Positions 32,282-41,244 of a DNA stretch of 43,835 bases are shown here, one piece after another. Where the stretch lies: the NCBI GenBank assembly GCA_945864085.1, contig CAMBAD010000009.1:1-43835 (forward strand). The letters run 5' to 3'. The notes under the pieces are model-generated. The model saw nothing but the letters and a program-made list of their open reading frames with translations. It did not search any database and was not told the DNA's origin. This DNA is from an uncultured Streptococcus sp. (GTDB lineage Bacteria > Bacillota > Bacilli > Lactobacillales > Streptococcaceae). The position numbers and the translations under genes are program-made. Numbering within the stretch: position 1 is the stretch's first letter; every line of letters begins with the position of its first letter.

Positions 32282-34870
32282 ATGAAAAAGAAAGCAGTGT
32301 TGCCATCACTTTCGGTGGCTGCGGGAATTTTAGCGGTAGGTGCCGCAGGGCTGAGTACTGAACAAGTTCTTGCTAATACACCGCAAGCTACTGTTGCTGA
32401 AACAGTCGTTGATACAGCAAAACCCGTTTCGGAACAAGAGGTTCTAGCAGCAGAAAAAGCAGTTACAGAAGCAGCTGCAAGTGCTCAAGAAGCTTCAGCT
32501 ACAGTAACCGAGAAAAATAAAGCCTACACAGAAGCAGTTCAGCAACTGGAGTTAGCGACTGAGAATGTAGCAGTAACGCAGGATTTTGTTGCAAAAGCTA
32601 CAGAGTCTGAAATTGCAAGAGCGCAGGAACAGGTAGCAACAGCTACTGAGCAAGTAGCCGCAGAACAAAGCTTGCGAGACCTCGCAGCCACAGAAGTGGC
32701 TACGGCAAAAGCTGCGGAAACGGTACCAGCGACTACCGTCCAAGCTGCCCAAAAAGAACTTGAACAAGCTATTGCGACAAAAGAAGCTGCCCAAACTCAA
32801 GTAACCACCTTAACAGCCCAGTTATTGGAAGCTCAAACTGCAGTTTCTGCAGCCGATGCAAAAGCGAAGGAACTTACTGCCTCTGTTGCCTCTGCTGAGC
32901 AAGCAGTGGCAGCTGCCCAAGCCGCAGTAGAGGCTGGTGGAGTGGCTGATCAAGAATTAGCTCAAAAAGTAGAAGAGGCAAAAACGGCTTTAGAGGCAGC
33001 TAAGCAGGCCCAAGCAGCCGCAGAGACTGACCTAGCTACTAAAGTAGCTGAAGTAACGAATCTGGAGACAAGTGTAGCAGCAGCTGCGAGTGCAGTTGCC
33101 TCAGCAGAAGCTTATGTAGCCAGTCTTAAGGAATCTACAGCACTTGTTTATGTCCAATTTAATGGCAATGAAGTAGATGCTCCAACAGCGGGCAATGCCC
33201 TAGTTGGTTATGCAGGTACATTTTATGAGCCAGATCGTGAGGCTATTTTAGCCAGAATAAATGCAATTCGTAAGGAAGCATTTGACGAAGGTTTGGTAAC
33301 TAGCTATGTTCCGATGAAATGGTCAACAGAGTTAGAGCACATGACAAAAGTTCGTGCTGCTGAAGCAGAATATACAATCGGTCATATTCGTTGGACGGAC
33401 AAGGATGTCTTTACGGTTGAAGAAAATAATGCAGAAGGAGTTGTTGTCAATGCTGAGAACTTGGCTTGGAACTATGAACGTTCAGGACAAGCTATTTTGA
33501 GAGCCATTGAGCAATTCTATGAAGAAAAATATGACTATGTTCATAATACTGGACAAGAAACTGGGCATTATAAAATGCTTATTGCACCAGCACTAGAATA
33601 CACAGCCCTGTCTGCTTTCTTGGGAGATGGGAATACTGGCTGGACTGGTGTTGCCCAGCTGTTTTCAACCAGTGCTGTAGCTGAGGAATTGGCCGGAAAC
33701 TACGGGGAAACAGAGCAGATACTTGAAGCAAAATGGGATTATTTATCTAACTTCCTGCTACCAACTACAGAACTCGTTGTCAAAAAGGGCGAGAGTGTTA
33801 TTCTACCTATTTTTGCAGACTTTTCTACTGTTGCTGTTCGCAGTCAAATGGTGTCAGTGTACTCTGGTTTCACATGGGCCTCTGCTGACCCATCTATTGC
33901 CACAGTTACAGAAGCAGGGCTAATCGCTGGGCACTTGGAAGGGACGACGACAATTTCGATTACCTTAAATGGTGAAACAAAAACAGTCACTCTGACCGTA
34001 GTTGATATGGCAAAAGCAGAGCAGGCAGCAGCAGATGCAAAAGCTGCATTGCTGGCGCAAGAAGCTAAACTTTCGGCTGCCAAGTCAGAAGTAACTACAG
34101 CTCAAGCAAGTCTTGATTCAGCCAAGGCAACTGTAACTTCTGCACAAGCTCTTTACAATCAATTATTGTCTGCAGATTCAAAAGTAACGCTTGCTCAAAA
34201 AGCCCTCGATGAGACTGTTCAGACCTTGAATCAAGTAAAAGCTGAATTGGCTGCTACGACAGCAGATTTGACTGCCTCACAAGCGCTTATTGCAGAGAAG
34301 GAAGCGGCCCTTACGACAGAACAAAAAGCCCTTGATACTGCAACAGCTACCCTTTTGCTTGCTCAAACAACCTTGCTTGATGCACAGGCTATATTGGCTG
34401 GACTTCAAGAGCAGACGGCTCAAAAAGCGGAAGTTCTCCAACTAGCTGAAGCCAAGCTAGCTGCTGCCCAAACTCGTCTACAAGCTGCTCAAACTTACCT
34501 AGATGCGTTGATTCATGCAGATGTAAACTATGAATTAGCTCAACAACGGCTTGTAGAAGCCAAAGCAGCGCTTGTACGTGCTTCAGCAGAGTTAAGCGCT
34601 GCTCAACGAGTTGCTTCAGACGCAAGCGCTGTCTGGGACACTGCTAATCAACGATACAAAAAATTGAAACTAGCTTATGATGCCCAACAGGCTTTAAAAG
34701 CAGCTGACCAAGGAACGAAGGCAGCTGGAACTGTCGCACCGAAAACAAGTTCAACCTCAGGTAAGAATTTACCAGTGACTGGGTCGGAAGCTTCAGCTAT
34801 GGGAATGGTTGGTCTTACAATTTTAGGTTTACTTGGTTTGTCTATACAGCAGAGACGTCAAAAAGGATAA
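32282..34870 (+). CDS. LPxTG-anchored surface protein with SEC10/PgrA (CAP) domain and coiled coils
   Basis: An 862-residue wall-anchored protein. A signal peptide (MKKKAVLPSLSVAAGILAVGAAG, cut near VLA) precedes an Ala/Glu/Gln-rich coiled coil (about 40-285). A CAP/SCP-like domain of the SEC10/PgrA surface-exclusion type follows (about 290-460; WSTELEHMTKVRAAEAEYTIGH), then a bacterial Ig-like domain (about 490-570), a second Ala-rich coiled coil (about 575-825), and LPVTG with a hydrophobic tail and RRQKG end for sortase A. An ATG at 32264 is in frame, but its AAAGGA site lies at or before the predicted transcript start; ATG 32282 behind GGAGG is preferred. Relatives are often plasmid- or ICE-borne and reduce conjugative uptake or act as adhesins; no transfer genes are here. 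Confidence 0.87.
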   Translation: MKKKAVLPSLSVAAGILAVGAAGLSTEQVLANTPQATVAETVVDTAKPVSEQEVLAAEKAVTEAAASAQEASATVTEKNKAYTEAVQQLELATENVAVTQDFVAKATESEIARAQEQVATATEQVAAEQSLRDLAATEVATAKAAETVPATTVQAAQKELEQAIATKEAAQTQVTTLTAQLLEAQTAVSAADAKAKELTASVASAEQAVAAAQAAVEAGGVADQELAQKVEEAKTALEAAKQAQAAAETDLATKVAEVTNLETSVAAAASAVASAEAYVASLKESTALVYVQFNGNEVDAPTAGNALVGYAGTFYEPDREAILARINAIRKEAFDEGLVTSYVPMKWSTELEHMTKVRAAEAEYTIGHIRWTDKDVFTVEENNAEGVVVNAENLAWNYERSGQAILRAIEQFYEEKYDYVHNTGQETGHYKMLIAPALEYTALSAFLGDGNTGWTGVAQLFSTSAVAEELAGNYGETEQILEAKWDYLSNFLLPTTELVVKKGESVILPIFADFSTVAVRSQMVSVYSGFTWASADPSIATVTEAGLIAGHLEGTTTISITLNGETKTVTLTVVDMAKAEQAAADAKAALLAQEAKLSAAKSEVTTAQASLDSAKATVTSAQALYNQLLSADSKVTLAQKALDETVQTLNQVKAELAATTADLTASQALIAEKEAALTTEQKALDTATATLLLAQTTLLDAQAILAGLQEQTAQKAEVLQLAEAKLAAAQTRLQAAQTYLDALIHADVNYELAQQRLVEAKAALVRASAELSAAQRVASDASAVWDTANQRYKKLKLAYDAQQALKAADQGTKAAGTVAPKTSSTSGKNLPVTGSEASAMGMVGLTILGLLGLSIQQRRQKG

Positions 34871-34888
34871 TGGGAGTGGCCCATTTCA
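34869..34888 (+). terminator. Weak hairpin after the surface protein gene
   Basis: AATGGG/CCCATT (6 bp) with a 5-base loop and a short TTTC. It is the only terminator candidate and is weak. Confidence 0.35.
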
Positions 34889-34923
34889 AACCGATGACTA
34901 AATAGGACTTTTCTCAATAAGTT

Positions 34924-35070
34924 AGAACCTGTATTCACAGTTCAGCACTTCCATTTAGAGCTAATTTCTCAGCTACTCATCGCTTGTTTTATCAAAATAC
35001 AGTCAGTATTCCTTAAAAACGGCCTTGATTAGTGAAAAGCTATCTCTTATAAAATGTGAATACAGGTTCT
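34924..35070. repeat. 147-bp element with perfect 16-bp inverted ends (AGAACC...GGTTCT repeat, complete copy)
   Basis: AGAACCTGTATTCACA at 34924-34939 is the exact complement of TGTGAATACAGGTTCT at 35055-35070. Internal sequence recurs at 17846-17958 and in part at 23196-23260. There is no ORF, so it is a non-autonomous MITE-like repeat. It occupies most of the gap before pyrD. Confidence 0.82.
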
Positions 35071-35131
35071 TAAATTGCCTTGCCCTTAGAAAGCTTGGTA
35101 GATATTTTGAATAGATTGACAGGAGAAAAAG

Positions 35132-36067
35132 ATGGTTTCGACACACACAACGTTAGGTGGATTTATTTTTGACAACTGTCTGATGAATGCAGCAGGGGTT
35201 TGGTGTATGACCAAGGAAGAATTGGCAGCTGTCAAGGACTCGGCGGCAGGAACCTTTGTGACCAAGACAGCTACCTTGGACTTCCGTGCAGGCAATCCAG
35301 AACCACGTTATCAAAATGTACCACTGGGATCTATCAATTCCATGGGCCTGCCCAATCAAGGACTCGCCTACTATCTGGATTACCTCTTAGAATTGCAGGA
35401 AACGGAGCCAGAACGCACCTTTGTCTTGTCTTTGGTAGGAATGTCGCCTGAGGAAACCCATGCCATTCTCAAGCAGGTAGAAGCCAGTGATTTCAAGGGG
35501 CTGACCGAGTTGAATTTGTCTTGTCCAAACGTACCTGGCAAGCCACAGATTGCTTATGATTTTGAAACAACAGAGGCCATCTTGCGTGAGGTATTCACCT
35601 ACTTTACTAAGCCACTGGGAATCAAGCTGCCACCTTACTTTGACATCGTTCACTTTGATCAGGCGGCTGCCATCTTTAACCAATTTCCTCTGGCCTTTGT
35701 CAACTGTATTAACTCTATCGGAAACGGTCTTTATATCGAAGACGAGCAAGTGGTTATCAAGCCTAAAAATGGTTTTGGTGGTATCGGCGGTGAGTATATC
35801 AAGCCGACTGCCCTAGCCAATGTTCACGCCTTTTACCAGCGGCTCAAACCTGAAATTCAGATTGTAGGAACAGGGGGCGTTTTGACAGGCCGCGATGCCT
35901 TTGAGCATATCCTCTGTGGGGCCAGCATGGTTCAAATCGGAACCACTCTTCAAAAAGAAGGGCTGTCAGCTTTCGAGCGAATTACCAATGAACTCAAGGC
36001 TATCATGGAAGAAAAGGGCTACGAGAGCCTGGATGATTTTCGTGGAAAGCTACGCTACCTAGATTAG
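35132..36067 (+). CDS. pyrD: Dihydroorotate dehydrogenase A (class 1A, fumarate-dependent)
   Basis: A 311-residue cytosolic flavoenzyme oxidising dihydroorotate to orotate in pyrimidine synthesis. [13 protein letters not shown] opens the barrel, [19 protein letters not shown] and NSMGLPNQG bind FMN and substrate, and [14 protein letters not shown] carries the class 1 catalytic base Cys131. The class 1A type needs no PyrK partner, and none is adjacent. AGGAGA precedes the start. The gene stands alone, away from other pyr genes, and I found no PyrR-type leader in the upstream repeat DNA; its promoter is unclear. Confidence 0.95.
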   Translation: MVSTHTTLGGFIFDNCLMNAAGVWCMTKEELAAVKDSAAGTFVTKTATLDFRAGNPEPRYQNVPLGSINSMGLPNQGLAYYLDYLLELQETEPERTFVLSLVGMSPEETHAILKQVEASDFKGLTELNLSCPNVPGKPQIAYDFETTEAILREVFTYFTKPLGIKLPPYFDIVHFDQAAAIFNQFPLAFVNCINSIGNGLYIEDEQVVIKPKNGFGGIGGEYIKPTALANVHAFYQRLKPEIQIVGTGGVLTGRDAFEHILCGASMVQIGTTLQKEGLSAFERITNELKAIMEEKGYESLDDFRGKLRYLD

Positions 36068-36080
36068 AGCCGCAAATAAG

Positions 36081-36110
36081 ACCAGGAATTTAGTATTTCC
36101 TGGTTTTGTT
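36081..36110 (+). terminator. Terminator of pyrD
   Basis: A stem ACCAGGAA/TTCCTGGT with an 8-base loop, followed by TTTGTTGT. Confidence 0.78.
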
Positions 36111-36205
36111 GTATAAACAGAGGCCTGCCTATGGGGCAATTCCAGCATGTTGATTGCCAGCGGATTTCCTGTGTGTTTCATCTGGATTTTTTAGGAAAAA
36201 AGGCG

Positions 36206-36211
36206 TATAAT
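36206..36211 (+). promoter_or_regulatory. -10 element upstream of the capA-like gene
   Basis: A perfect TATAAT about 99 bases before the first possible start. The -35 is not clear. Confidence 0.5.
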
Positions 36212-36228
36212 AGGGGTATTACAAAGGG

Positions 36229-36301
36229 TCTCTCCGCATATCGTTTATGAGCCGCTTCGTTTATATTGCGGGAGATTGCTTGAAGGCAGCTTTTTTAGCT
36301 G
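36229..36301 (+). promoter_or_regulatory. Structured 5' leader of the capA-like gene
   Basis: Bases 36229-36241 pair with 36263-36275 (about 12 bp with two single-base bulges, core CTCC-GCA/TGCGGGAG), and a second hairpin CAGCT-TTTTT-AGCTG is at 36287-36301, ending 3 bases before the ATG at 36305. It matches no riboswitch class that I know. A cis-acting RNA role is an inference. Confidence 0.4.
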
Positions 36302-36304
36302 TGT

Positions 36305-37597
36305 ATGTTTTACCTTGCTTTGGTATTTTTAGGAATAGTGGTGGGAAGAATGGTCAGGAAAACAGATTATCGTCGGAGAAGACAGGTATCATCTACTAGA
36401 AGCAAGCAGCATCTCTATTTTATCGGAGGGCTGGCTTTGTTGGTCCTGCTGGTTTTGCTGGTGAATGACTACCTGTTGCCCATGTTTGGGAAGTCATCAG
36501 AAAATCAGACAATTCAATCGGGTACCCAGGTTCCAACAGCTCGCATCATGGCACACGGAGATTTGCTTTACCATTATCCCCTGATTCGAGGAGCAGAGCA
36601 GGCGGATGGAACCTATGATTTTTCAGCTAATTTTACCTATGTCAAACCCTGGATAGAGCAGGCTGATTTGGCGATTGCAGATTTTGAGGGAACCATTTCA
36701 TCGGACTTTGAATTGGCAGGCTATCCGCTTTTTAATGCTCCCAGTCAAGTAGCTACGGCTATCGCAGCGACAGGTTATGATCTGGTTGATTTGGCCCACA
36801 ATCATATCTTGGATTCCCAGCTATCTGGTCTGGTATCTACTGTTGAGACCTTCAAGGCTGCTGGTGTGGATTCGGTCGGTGTCTATGCGGAAGGCAATCG
36901 TGCCACTGCGCCTATTTATATCAGAGAGGTCAATGGAATCAAGATTGCAATTTTGGCCTATGCCTATGGCTTCAATGGGATGGATGGCCTCTTAACCGAG
37001 GAAGAATACCAAGCCTATCTGTCTGATTTTAACCAAGAAAAGATGCAGGCAGAGATTGAACGGGCGGAGAAAGAAGCAGATATTACCATCCTCATGCCAC
37101 AGATAGGAGTTGAGTACCAGCTGACCCCGACCGAGGAACAGGTGACGCTTTATCACCAAATGATTGATTGGGGAGCGGACATTGTTCTTGGTGGCCATCC
37201 ACATGTCGTGGAGCCTGCGGAAATTGTAGAAAAAGATGGTCAGAGAAAGCTGATTGTTTATTCCATGGGTAACTTTTTATCCAATCAGCGTATCGAGACC
37301 ATGACAGATGAAGTCAATGCTAAGTGGACCGAGCGTGGTGTACTGATGGATGTGACTTTGGAGAAAAAAGATGGGGAGACGATAATCAAGACCGCACAGG
37401 CTCATCCGACCTGGGTGAATCGCGTTTCTCAGGGAACCTATTCGCCAGATGGCTTTGAACGCTTCACCCATCAGACCTATATTCTGGAAGATTTTATCGC
37501 AGGCGGGGCGCACTATGGCAGCGTGGATCCAGAAACCCAGCAACGAATCGATGAGGCCTATTCGGAAATGAAAGAATTAATCAACTTGAATTGGTAG
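36305..37597 (+). CDS. CapA-family (poly-gamma-glutamate synthesis-like) membrane-anchored protein
   Basis: A protein of up to 430 residues with a PGA_cap metallophosphatase-like domain. N-terminal basic residues RKTDYRRRR precede one membrane segment (about 38-56). The outer domain (about 75-400) has MAHGDLLYHYPLI, LAIADFEGTISSDF, YDLVDLAHNHILD and GGHPHVVEPAEI, holding the Asp, Asn and His residues typical of the metal site. No capB/capC genes are present, so poly-gamma-glutamate synthesis is unlikely; a cell-surface phosphatase role is possible. The start is unsure: ATG 36305 lacks a good ribosome binding site and adds a hydrophobic stretch, while ATG 36350 would give 415 residues. A HAD phosphatase gene follows after 9 bases. 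Confidence 0.82.
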   Translation: MFYLALVFLGIVVGRMVRKTDYRRRRQVSSTRSKQHLYFIGGLALLVLLVLLVNDYLLPMFGKSSENQTIQSGTQVPTARIMAHGDLLYHYPLIRGAEQADGTYDFSANFTYVKPWIEQADLAIADFEGTISSDFELAGYPLFNAPSQVATAIAATGYDLVDLAHNHILDSQLSGLVSTVETFKAAGVDSVGVYAEGNRATAPIYIREVNGIKIAILAYAYGFNGMDGLLTEEEYQAYLSDFNQEKMQAEIERAEKEADITILMPQIGVEYQLTPTEEQVTLYHQMIDWGADIVLGGHPHVVEPAEIVEKDGQRKLIVYSMGNFLSNQRIETMTDEVNAKWTERGVLMDVTLEKKDGETIIKTAQAHPTWVNRVSQGTYSPDGFERFTHQTYILEDFIAGGAHYGSVDPETQQRIDEAYSEMKELINLNW

Positions 37598-37606
37598 GGA
37601 GAAAAG

Positions 37607-38452
37607 ATGACAATAAAACTAATCGCAACAGATATGGACGGAACCCTGCTAGATGGTCGAGGAGGGTTTGATAGGCAGCGTTTTGCGCATATCTTGAACC
37701 AATTAGAAGACCGAGGAATTCCCTTTGTCATTGCCAGTGGCAATGGGATGGAGCGGCTGCTACAACTGTGCAAGGGCTTTGAAGATCGCCTGATTTTTGT
37801 GGCAGATAATGGTGCCCATGTTTATGCGAAGGGGCAGACACGGATTCGCAAATTTTTAGATAGCGAAGTATTAGAGGATATTCTGGCTTATTTCCGCGGC
37901 TCCTGGGGGGAGGTCTGCCTGATGTTGAGCAACGATAGGACAATCTACATGCAAGAAGGGGCCAACCAACCCTATGCTGGAACGGACCTTCCTATAGAGC
38001 CCAAGCAGATGGCGGCCTTTCTGAATAAGGTTCATTTTTTGCAGGATTTGAGCCAGCTTCCTCTAGGTACTACTATCTACAAGGCTGGCCTCTGGCTGCC
38101 AGAACATCGTGTGGAGGAGGTTACCTCGGCCTTCAACCAGGCATTTGCAGGACGTTTGACAGCTGTGACCAGTGGCTACGGTTCGATTGATATTCTGCCA
38201 GTCGGCATTCATAAAGCTTGGGGCTTGCACCAAGTGCAGGATTCCCTCGGAGTGACCATGGAACAGACCATGGCGTTTGGAGACTCGGATAACGATATTG
38301 AGATGTTGGCAGAAGTTGGCTATTCCTATGCCATGGAAAATGCGACTAGGCGGGTAAAAGCCGTCTCGAAGTATCGGGCACCCCACCATTTGGAAGCCGG
38401 TGTATTTCAAGTGATTGAAGAATTTTTAAACAAAGAAAAGCCAGTCAGCTAA
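37607..38452 (+). CDS. Cof-type HAD-superfamily sugar-phosphatase
   Basis: A 281-residue HAD hydrolase of the Cof/YidA class. Motif I ATDMDGTLL has nucleophile Asp9 and acid/base Asp11, motif II is VIASGNG, motif III uses the Lys in HKAWGL, and motif IV is FGDSDNDIEML. The cap domain (about 85-195) is the alpha/beta C2 type. These enzymes dephosphorylate sugar phosphates, FMN or pyridoxal phosphate with broad specificity. It is probably in one operon with the capA-like gene: 9-base gap, its own GGGAG site, and a shared terminator at the end. Confidence 0.88.
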   Translation: MTIKLIATDMDGTLLDGRGGFDRQRFAHILNQLEDRGIPFVIASGNGMERLLQLCKGFEDRLIFVADNGAHVYAKGQTRIRKFLDSEVLEDILAYFRGSWGEVCLMLSNDRTIYMQEGANQPYAGTDLPIEPKQMAAFLNKVHFLQDLSQLPLGTTIYKAGLWLPEHRVEEVTSAFNQAFAGRLTAVTSGYGSIDILPVGIHKAWGLHQVQDSLGVTMEQTMAFGDSDNDIEMLAEVGYSYAMENATRRVKAVSKYRAPHHLEAGVFQVIEEFLNKEKPVS

Positions 38453-38466
38453 CTGATTGGCTTTTA
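38436..38466 (+). terminator. Terminator of the capA-like/HAD operon
   Basis: A 12-bp stem AAAGCCAGTCAG/CTGATTGGCTTT with one wobble and a 4-base loop, then TTTTA. The stop codon lies in the loop. Confidence 0.82.
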
Positions 38467-38603
38467 CTATTGAGCAAGCAATGCTCATTGAAAACCAGTG
38501 GCTACCGATGTGGCCAGTTACCTCTACAGGTTCTACGTATGATTCTAGTAGAAGATAAGCCGTCGTTTATGGATTGACCAGGGAGTATCGTGTCAGATAA
38601 ACC

Positions 38604-39386
38604 TCATCCACCTACACTGGTGAACTTTGTCATCCCATGTCGAAAGAGGCTGTAGTTGACAGCAAAGGTGATAAGGACAATGACAGGCAGCAACAGTCCC
38701 CACATAGACAAGTCTAAAAAGTAGAGTGCAGGGAAGTAGGCTGTGAAAGCATAAGGAAACACAAATACCAGCAAGAACTGGATAGCCCTAGGGTAGATGT
38801 TGAGAGGGTATTGGGCCATCTGATTGAGGGAGAAAATGCCCATGGTCAGGGGGAAGGACTCGACAATCCAGAAGCCTAGGGCAGTTGGCCCCAACTGAAT
38901 AGCAGCGTATAAAAGCCCGATACAGATAGAAATAAAGAACAAGAGAAGCAACTTCCAAAAAGACCAGGTCAAGCCCAATTCTTGCGAAGCCTGAAAGATA
39001 GCTAGACTACCGATAACGGTAGTCCCAATTCCCTGGGGCTGAATCCGCTCGCAAATTAACTGAAACAAGGGATTGACAGGCAAGAGCAAGAGGCGTTCAA
39101 ATTCCCCCTGCCGAATATAGCGACTCCCAAACATCCAGAGATTGTCAAAGAAAATCAAGTGAATGGACCGTCCCACTGTCGCAATTCCGTAGATAAACAG
39201 CATTTGCCCATAGTTGAAACCAGCGATTTCTTTGATGTTTCCAAAAAGGATATTGAGGAAAATCAGGTAAACAATCTGCTCGACCAGAGAAGACAGCAGC
39301 CCGATAAAAAAATCAACTCGGAAGGACATCTGGGCCATCATATAGACCTTGATATTATAAAGATAGAGACCGACATATTTTTTCAT
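38604..39386 (-). CDS. ABC-2 type transporter permease (COG3694-like)
   Basis: A 260-residue membrane protein with six predicted segments (about 20-40, 52-75, 108-128, 135-160, 170-195, 220-245). It is the second permease of a three-gene ABC-2 export system. The best start is ATG 39386 behind GGAGGG; the in-frame TTG at 39398 overlaps that site. It begins directly after the stop of the first permease. Substrates of this ATPase-permease-permease class (sometimes annotated as daunorubicin or viologen export) are unknown in streptococci. No clear terminator was found downstream. Confidence 0.8.
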   Translation of the reverse strand: MKKYVGLYLYNIKVYMMAQMSFRVDFFIGLLSSLVEQIVYLIFLNILFGNIKEIAGFNYGQMLFIYGIATVGRSIHLIFFDNLWMFGSRYIRQGEFERLLLLPVNPLFQLICERIQPQGIGTTVIGSLAIFQASQELGLTWSFWKLLLLFFISICIGLLYAAIQLGPTALGFWIVESFPLTMGIFSLNQMAQYPLNIYPRAIQFLLVFVFPYAFTAYFPALYFLDLSMWGLLLPVIVLITFAVNYSLFRHGMTKFTSVGG

Positions 39387-39387
39387 G

Positions 39388-40167
39388 CTACCCTCCAAAA
39401 ATGACGATTTTTCGTTTGGCTTGGGACCATAGCAGAGCGATAAAACAAGCTAGGACTGGAATCCATAGGACCTGCATGGCTAGGGAGCTAAGTTGTGTTT
39501 CCTGACCGAGCAGGATGGACACAGGGCTATTTACCGCATAATTATAAGGCAGCCAGCGGAGGACTTCCGCCACAGGCTGAGGGTAGAAGCTAAGCGGGAG
39601 CAAGGCGCCAGAAGCCAGGCTGAACAATCCGTTTCTAAGGAGCATAACCCCCCACGCATTGACAGTGAAGAAGGCCAGAAAGCCAAATGCCATGTCCAAG
39701 AGCTGGACGATGAACATCCCCAGGAGAGCACTGGTCAAAAAGGCAAGCAGGGTGGCTCCGTCTGGCAGAAAAAAGTCTCTGGAAAAAAGCAGCAGCCCCA
39801 CGAAAATAACCCCAAACTTGAACAGTTCCAGTAGTTTATGGCCAAGGTCCTTAAAAAACAGTGCTAGGATAAACGAATAGGGCCGCAGAAATTCCCCAGC
39901 AATGGTTCCCTTGATAATGCTGTAGGATAACTCCTCCCCAAGAGAGAAGGTGTTGAGACTGGACAAGAGATTCGCAAAGATGATGTAGCTGGTGAAGGTC
40001 TGGAGGGTAAACCCATTGACCTCAGGCTGGGTAAAAAAGATTGTTTTCCAAACATAGAGAGCCACCACAATCTTGACGACCAAGGAAACCAGACTGGCCA
40101 GAAAGAAGGCCTTATACTGGAGGACATTCATCATTGTTAGCCGAGTCATGTAGAAATATTTACGCAT
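39388..40167 (-). CDS. ABC-2 type transporter permease (COG4587-like)
   Basis: A 259-residue membrane protein with about six hydrophobic segments, starting MRKYFYMTRLTMMNVLQYKAFFLASL, a typical ABC-2 N terminus with a short basic cytoplasmic lead. GEFLRPYSFILALFFKDLGHKLLEL is the usual cytoplasmic-loop region. GAGGAGGGG precedes the ATG at 40167. Its start overlaps the ATPase stop by 8 bases, showing translational coupling. It is the first permease of the heterodimeric pair. Confidence 0.8.
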   Translation of the reverse strand: MRKYFYMTRLTMMNVLQYKAFFLASLVSLVVKIVVALYVWKTIFFTQPEVNGFTLQTFTSYIIFANLLSSLNTFSLGEELSYSIIKGTIAGEFLRPYSFILALFFKDLGHKLLELFKFGVIFVGLLLFSRDFFLPDGATLLAFLTSALLGMFIVQLLDMAFGFLAFFTVNAWGVMLLRNGLFSLASGALLPLSFYPQPVAEVLRWLPYNYAVNSPVSILLGQETQLSSLAMQVLWIPVLACFIALLWSQAKRKIVIFGG

Positions 40168-41143
40168 GGAGCCCCTCCTCGTAAATCTGACGGACAATGG
40201 CTTCAATATCCATTTCCCTCATGCTCACATCTTGGATAGGGCAGGCTTGGAAGATTTCTGCAATAACTTGGGCGCCTGTCCAACGATCGCTTTGGTAGTG
40301 AATATCAAAATGATAGTCATCCTTCCGCTCAAAGAGCCAGCCTGCTCTGTGGAAATCAGTTTCCAGGGCTGTTTCGGTCGAGAAACTGATGGTCTTGGTA
40401 GCTGAAAATCGCTCCTTGAGCGCAGTCAAGGACCCATCGTAGACCTTTTTTCCCTTGTCAATAATGAAAATCCGTTCGCACAGGCTCTCGATGTCTTGCA
40501 TATCATGGGAGGTGATGAGAAAGGTCGTTTCATGCGTCTGGTTCATGTAGCGGATGAAGTTGCGAATGGTTTCCTTGACCGTGGCATCCAATCCAATGGT
40601 CGGCTCATCAAGGAAGACCACCGCAGGCTGGTGGATAAAGATAGCTGCAAATTCACAACGAACCCGTTGTCCCAAAGACAGGTTGCGGATGGGCTGTTTC
40701 ATAATATCAGCCAAATCCAATAGGTCAATCAAGAGGGCCAGGCGTTCCTTGAAAACCGCTTCGGGGACATCGTAAATTTTTGCGTGGAGTATGAAGGATT
40801 CTTGGACAGGTAAATTCCAGTCCAGGTGTGACTTCTGACCGAATAGAACCCCAATCTGTTTGTTGACAGCCTTGCGGTTCTCCTGCGGATTGAGACCGTT
40901 GATGGTCACCTGTCCCTGGTCTGGAAACAGGACCCCTGTCAGCATTTTGATGGTGGTCGACTTGCCAGAACCGTTGGCACCGATATAACCGATGATTTCT
41001 CCTTTTGAGACCTGTAAGGAAATGTCCTGGACAGCAGGGATGGTCTTTTTTCTAGGCTTGAAAAAAGCCTTGATAGACCCCTTTAGCCCGATTTCCTTAT
41101 CAACGATGGAATAGGTTTTAAATAAATGATGTGCTTCAATCAT
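40160..41143 (-). CDS. ABC transporter ATP-binding protein (COG4586-like)
   Basis: A 327-residue ATPase. Walker A GANGSGKST is at 55-63, the signature NLSLGQRVRCEFAA near 148-160, Walker B VVFLDEPTIGLD near 168-180, and the H-loop TSHD near 207. An insertion before Walker A (KGSIKAFFKPRKKTIPAVQD) and a C-terminal domain of about 90 residues are typical of the COG4586 group. ATG 41143 is preferred because AAAGGAG is 7 bases upstream; the longer frame starts 15 codons earlier. It leads the minus-strand ABC operon. Confidence 0.88.
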   Translation of the reverse strand: MIEAHHLFKTYSIVDKEIGLKGSIKAFFKPRKKTIPAVQDISLQVSKGEIIGYIGANGSGKSTTIKMLTGVLFPDQGQVTINGLNPQENRKAVNKQIGVLFGQKSHLDWNLPVQESFILHAKIYDVPEAVFKERLALLIDLLDLADIMKQPIRNLSLGQRVRCEFAAIFIHQPAVVFLDEPTIGLDATVKETIRNFIRYMNQTHETTFLITSHDMQDIESLCERIFIIDKGKKVYDGSLTALKERFSATKTISFSTETALETDFHRAGWLFERKDDYHFDIHYQSDRWTGAQVIAEIFQACPIQDVSMREMDIEAIVRQIYEEGLHA

Positions 41144-41157
41144 ATCAGTCTCCTTTG

Positions 41158-41172
41158 AGAAAACGTTTGCGT
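41158..41172 (-). promoter_or_regulatory. cre-like site in the leader of the three-gene ABC operon
   Basis: On the minus strand ACGCAAACGTTTTCT fits WTGNAANCGNWNNCW with one mismatch. It lies between the -10 and the ribosome binding site, where CcpA could block elongation. Low certainty. Confidence 0.35.
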
Positions 41173-41176
41173 AACC

Positions 41177-41204
41177 ATTATAACACAATTTGTCGAAAAA
41201 TCAA
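41177..41204 (-). promoter_or_regulatory. Promoter of the three-gene ABC operon
   Basis: On the minus strand TTGATT, a 16-base spacer and TATAAT (the hexamer at 41177-41182). Confidence 0.65.
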
Positions 41205-41244
41205 TTTGAGCAAGACCTTGGGTCAAAAAAGCACCAAAGTTTTT

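Noticed and set aside
36221..36275. T-box or known riboswitch before the capA-like gene
   Set aside because: The string AAAGGGTCTCTCCGCA only loosely resembles the T-box AGGGTGGNACCGCG core, and no specifier or antiterminator fold or amino acid gene is present.
36305..37597. Capsule or poly-gamma-glutamate synthesis locus
   Set aside because: Only a CapA-like protein is present; no CapB/CapC ligase, glycosyltransferase or polymerase genes are nearby.
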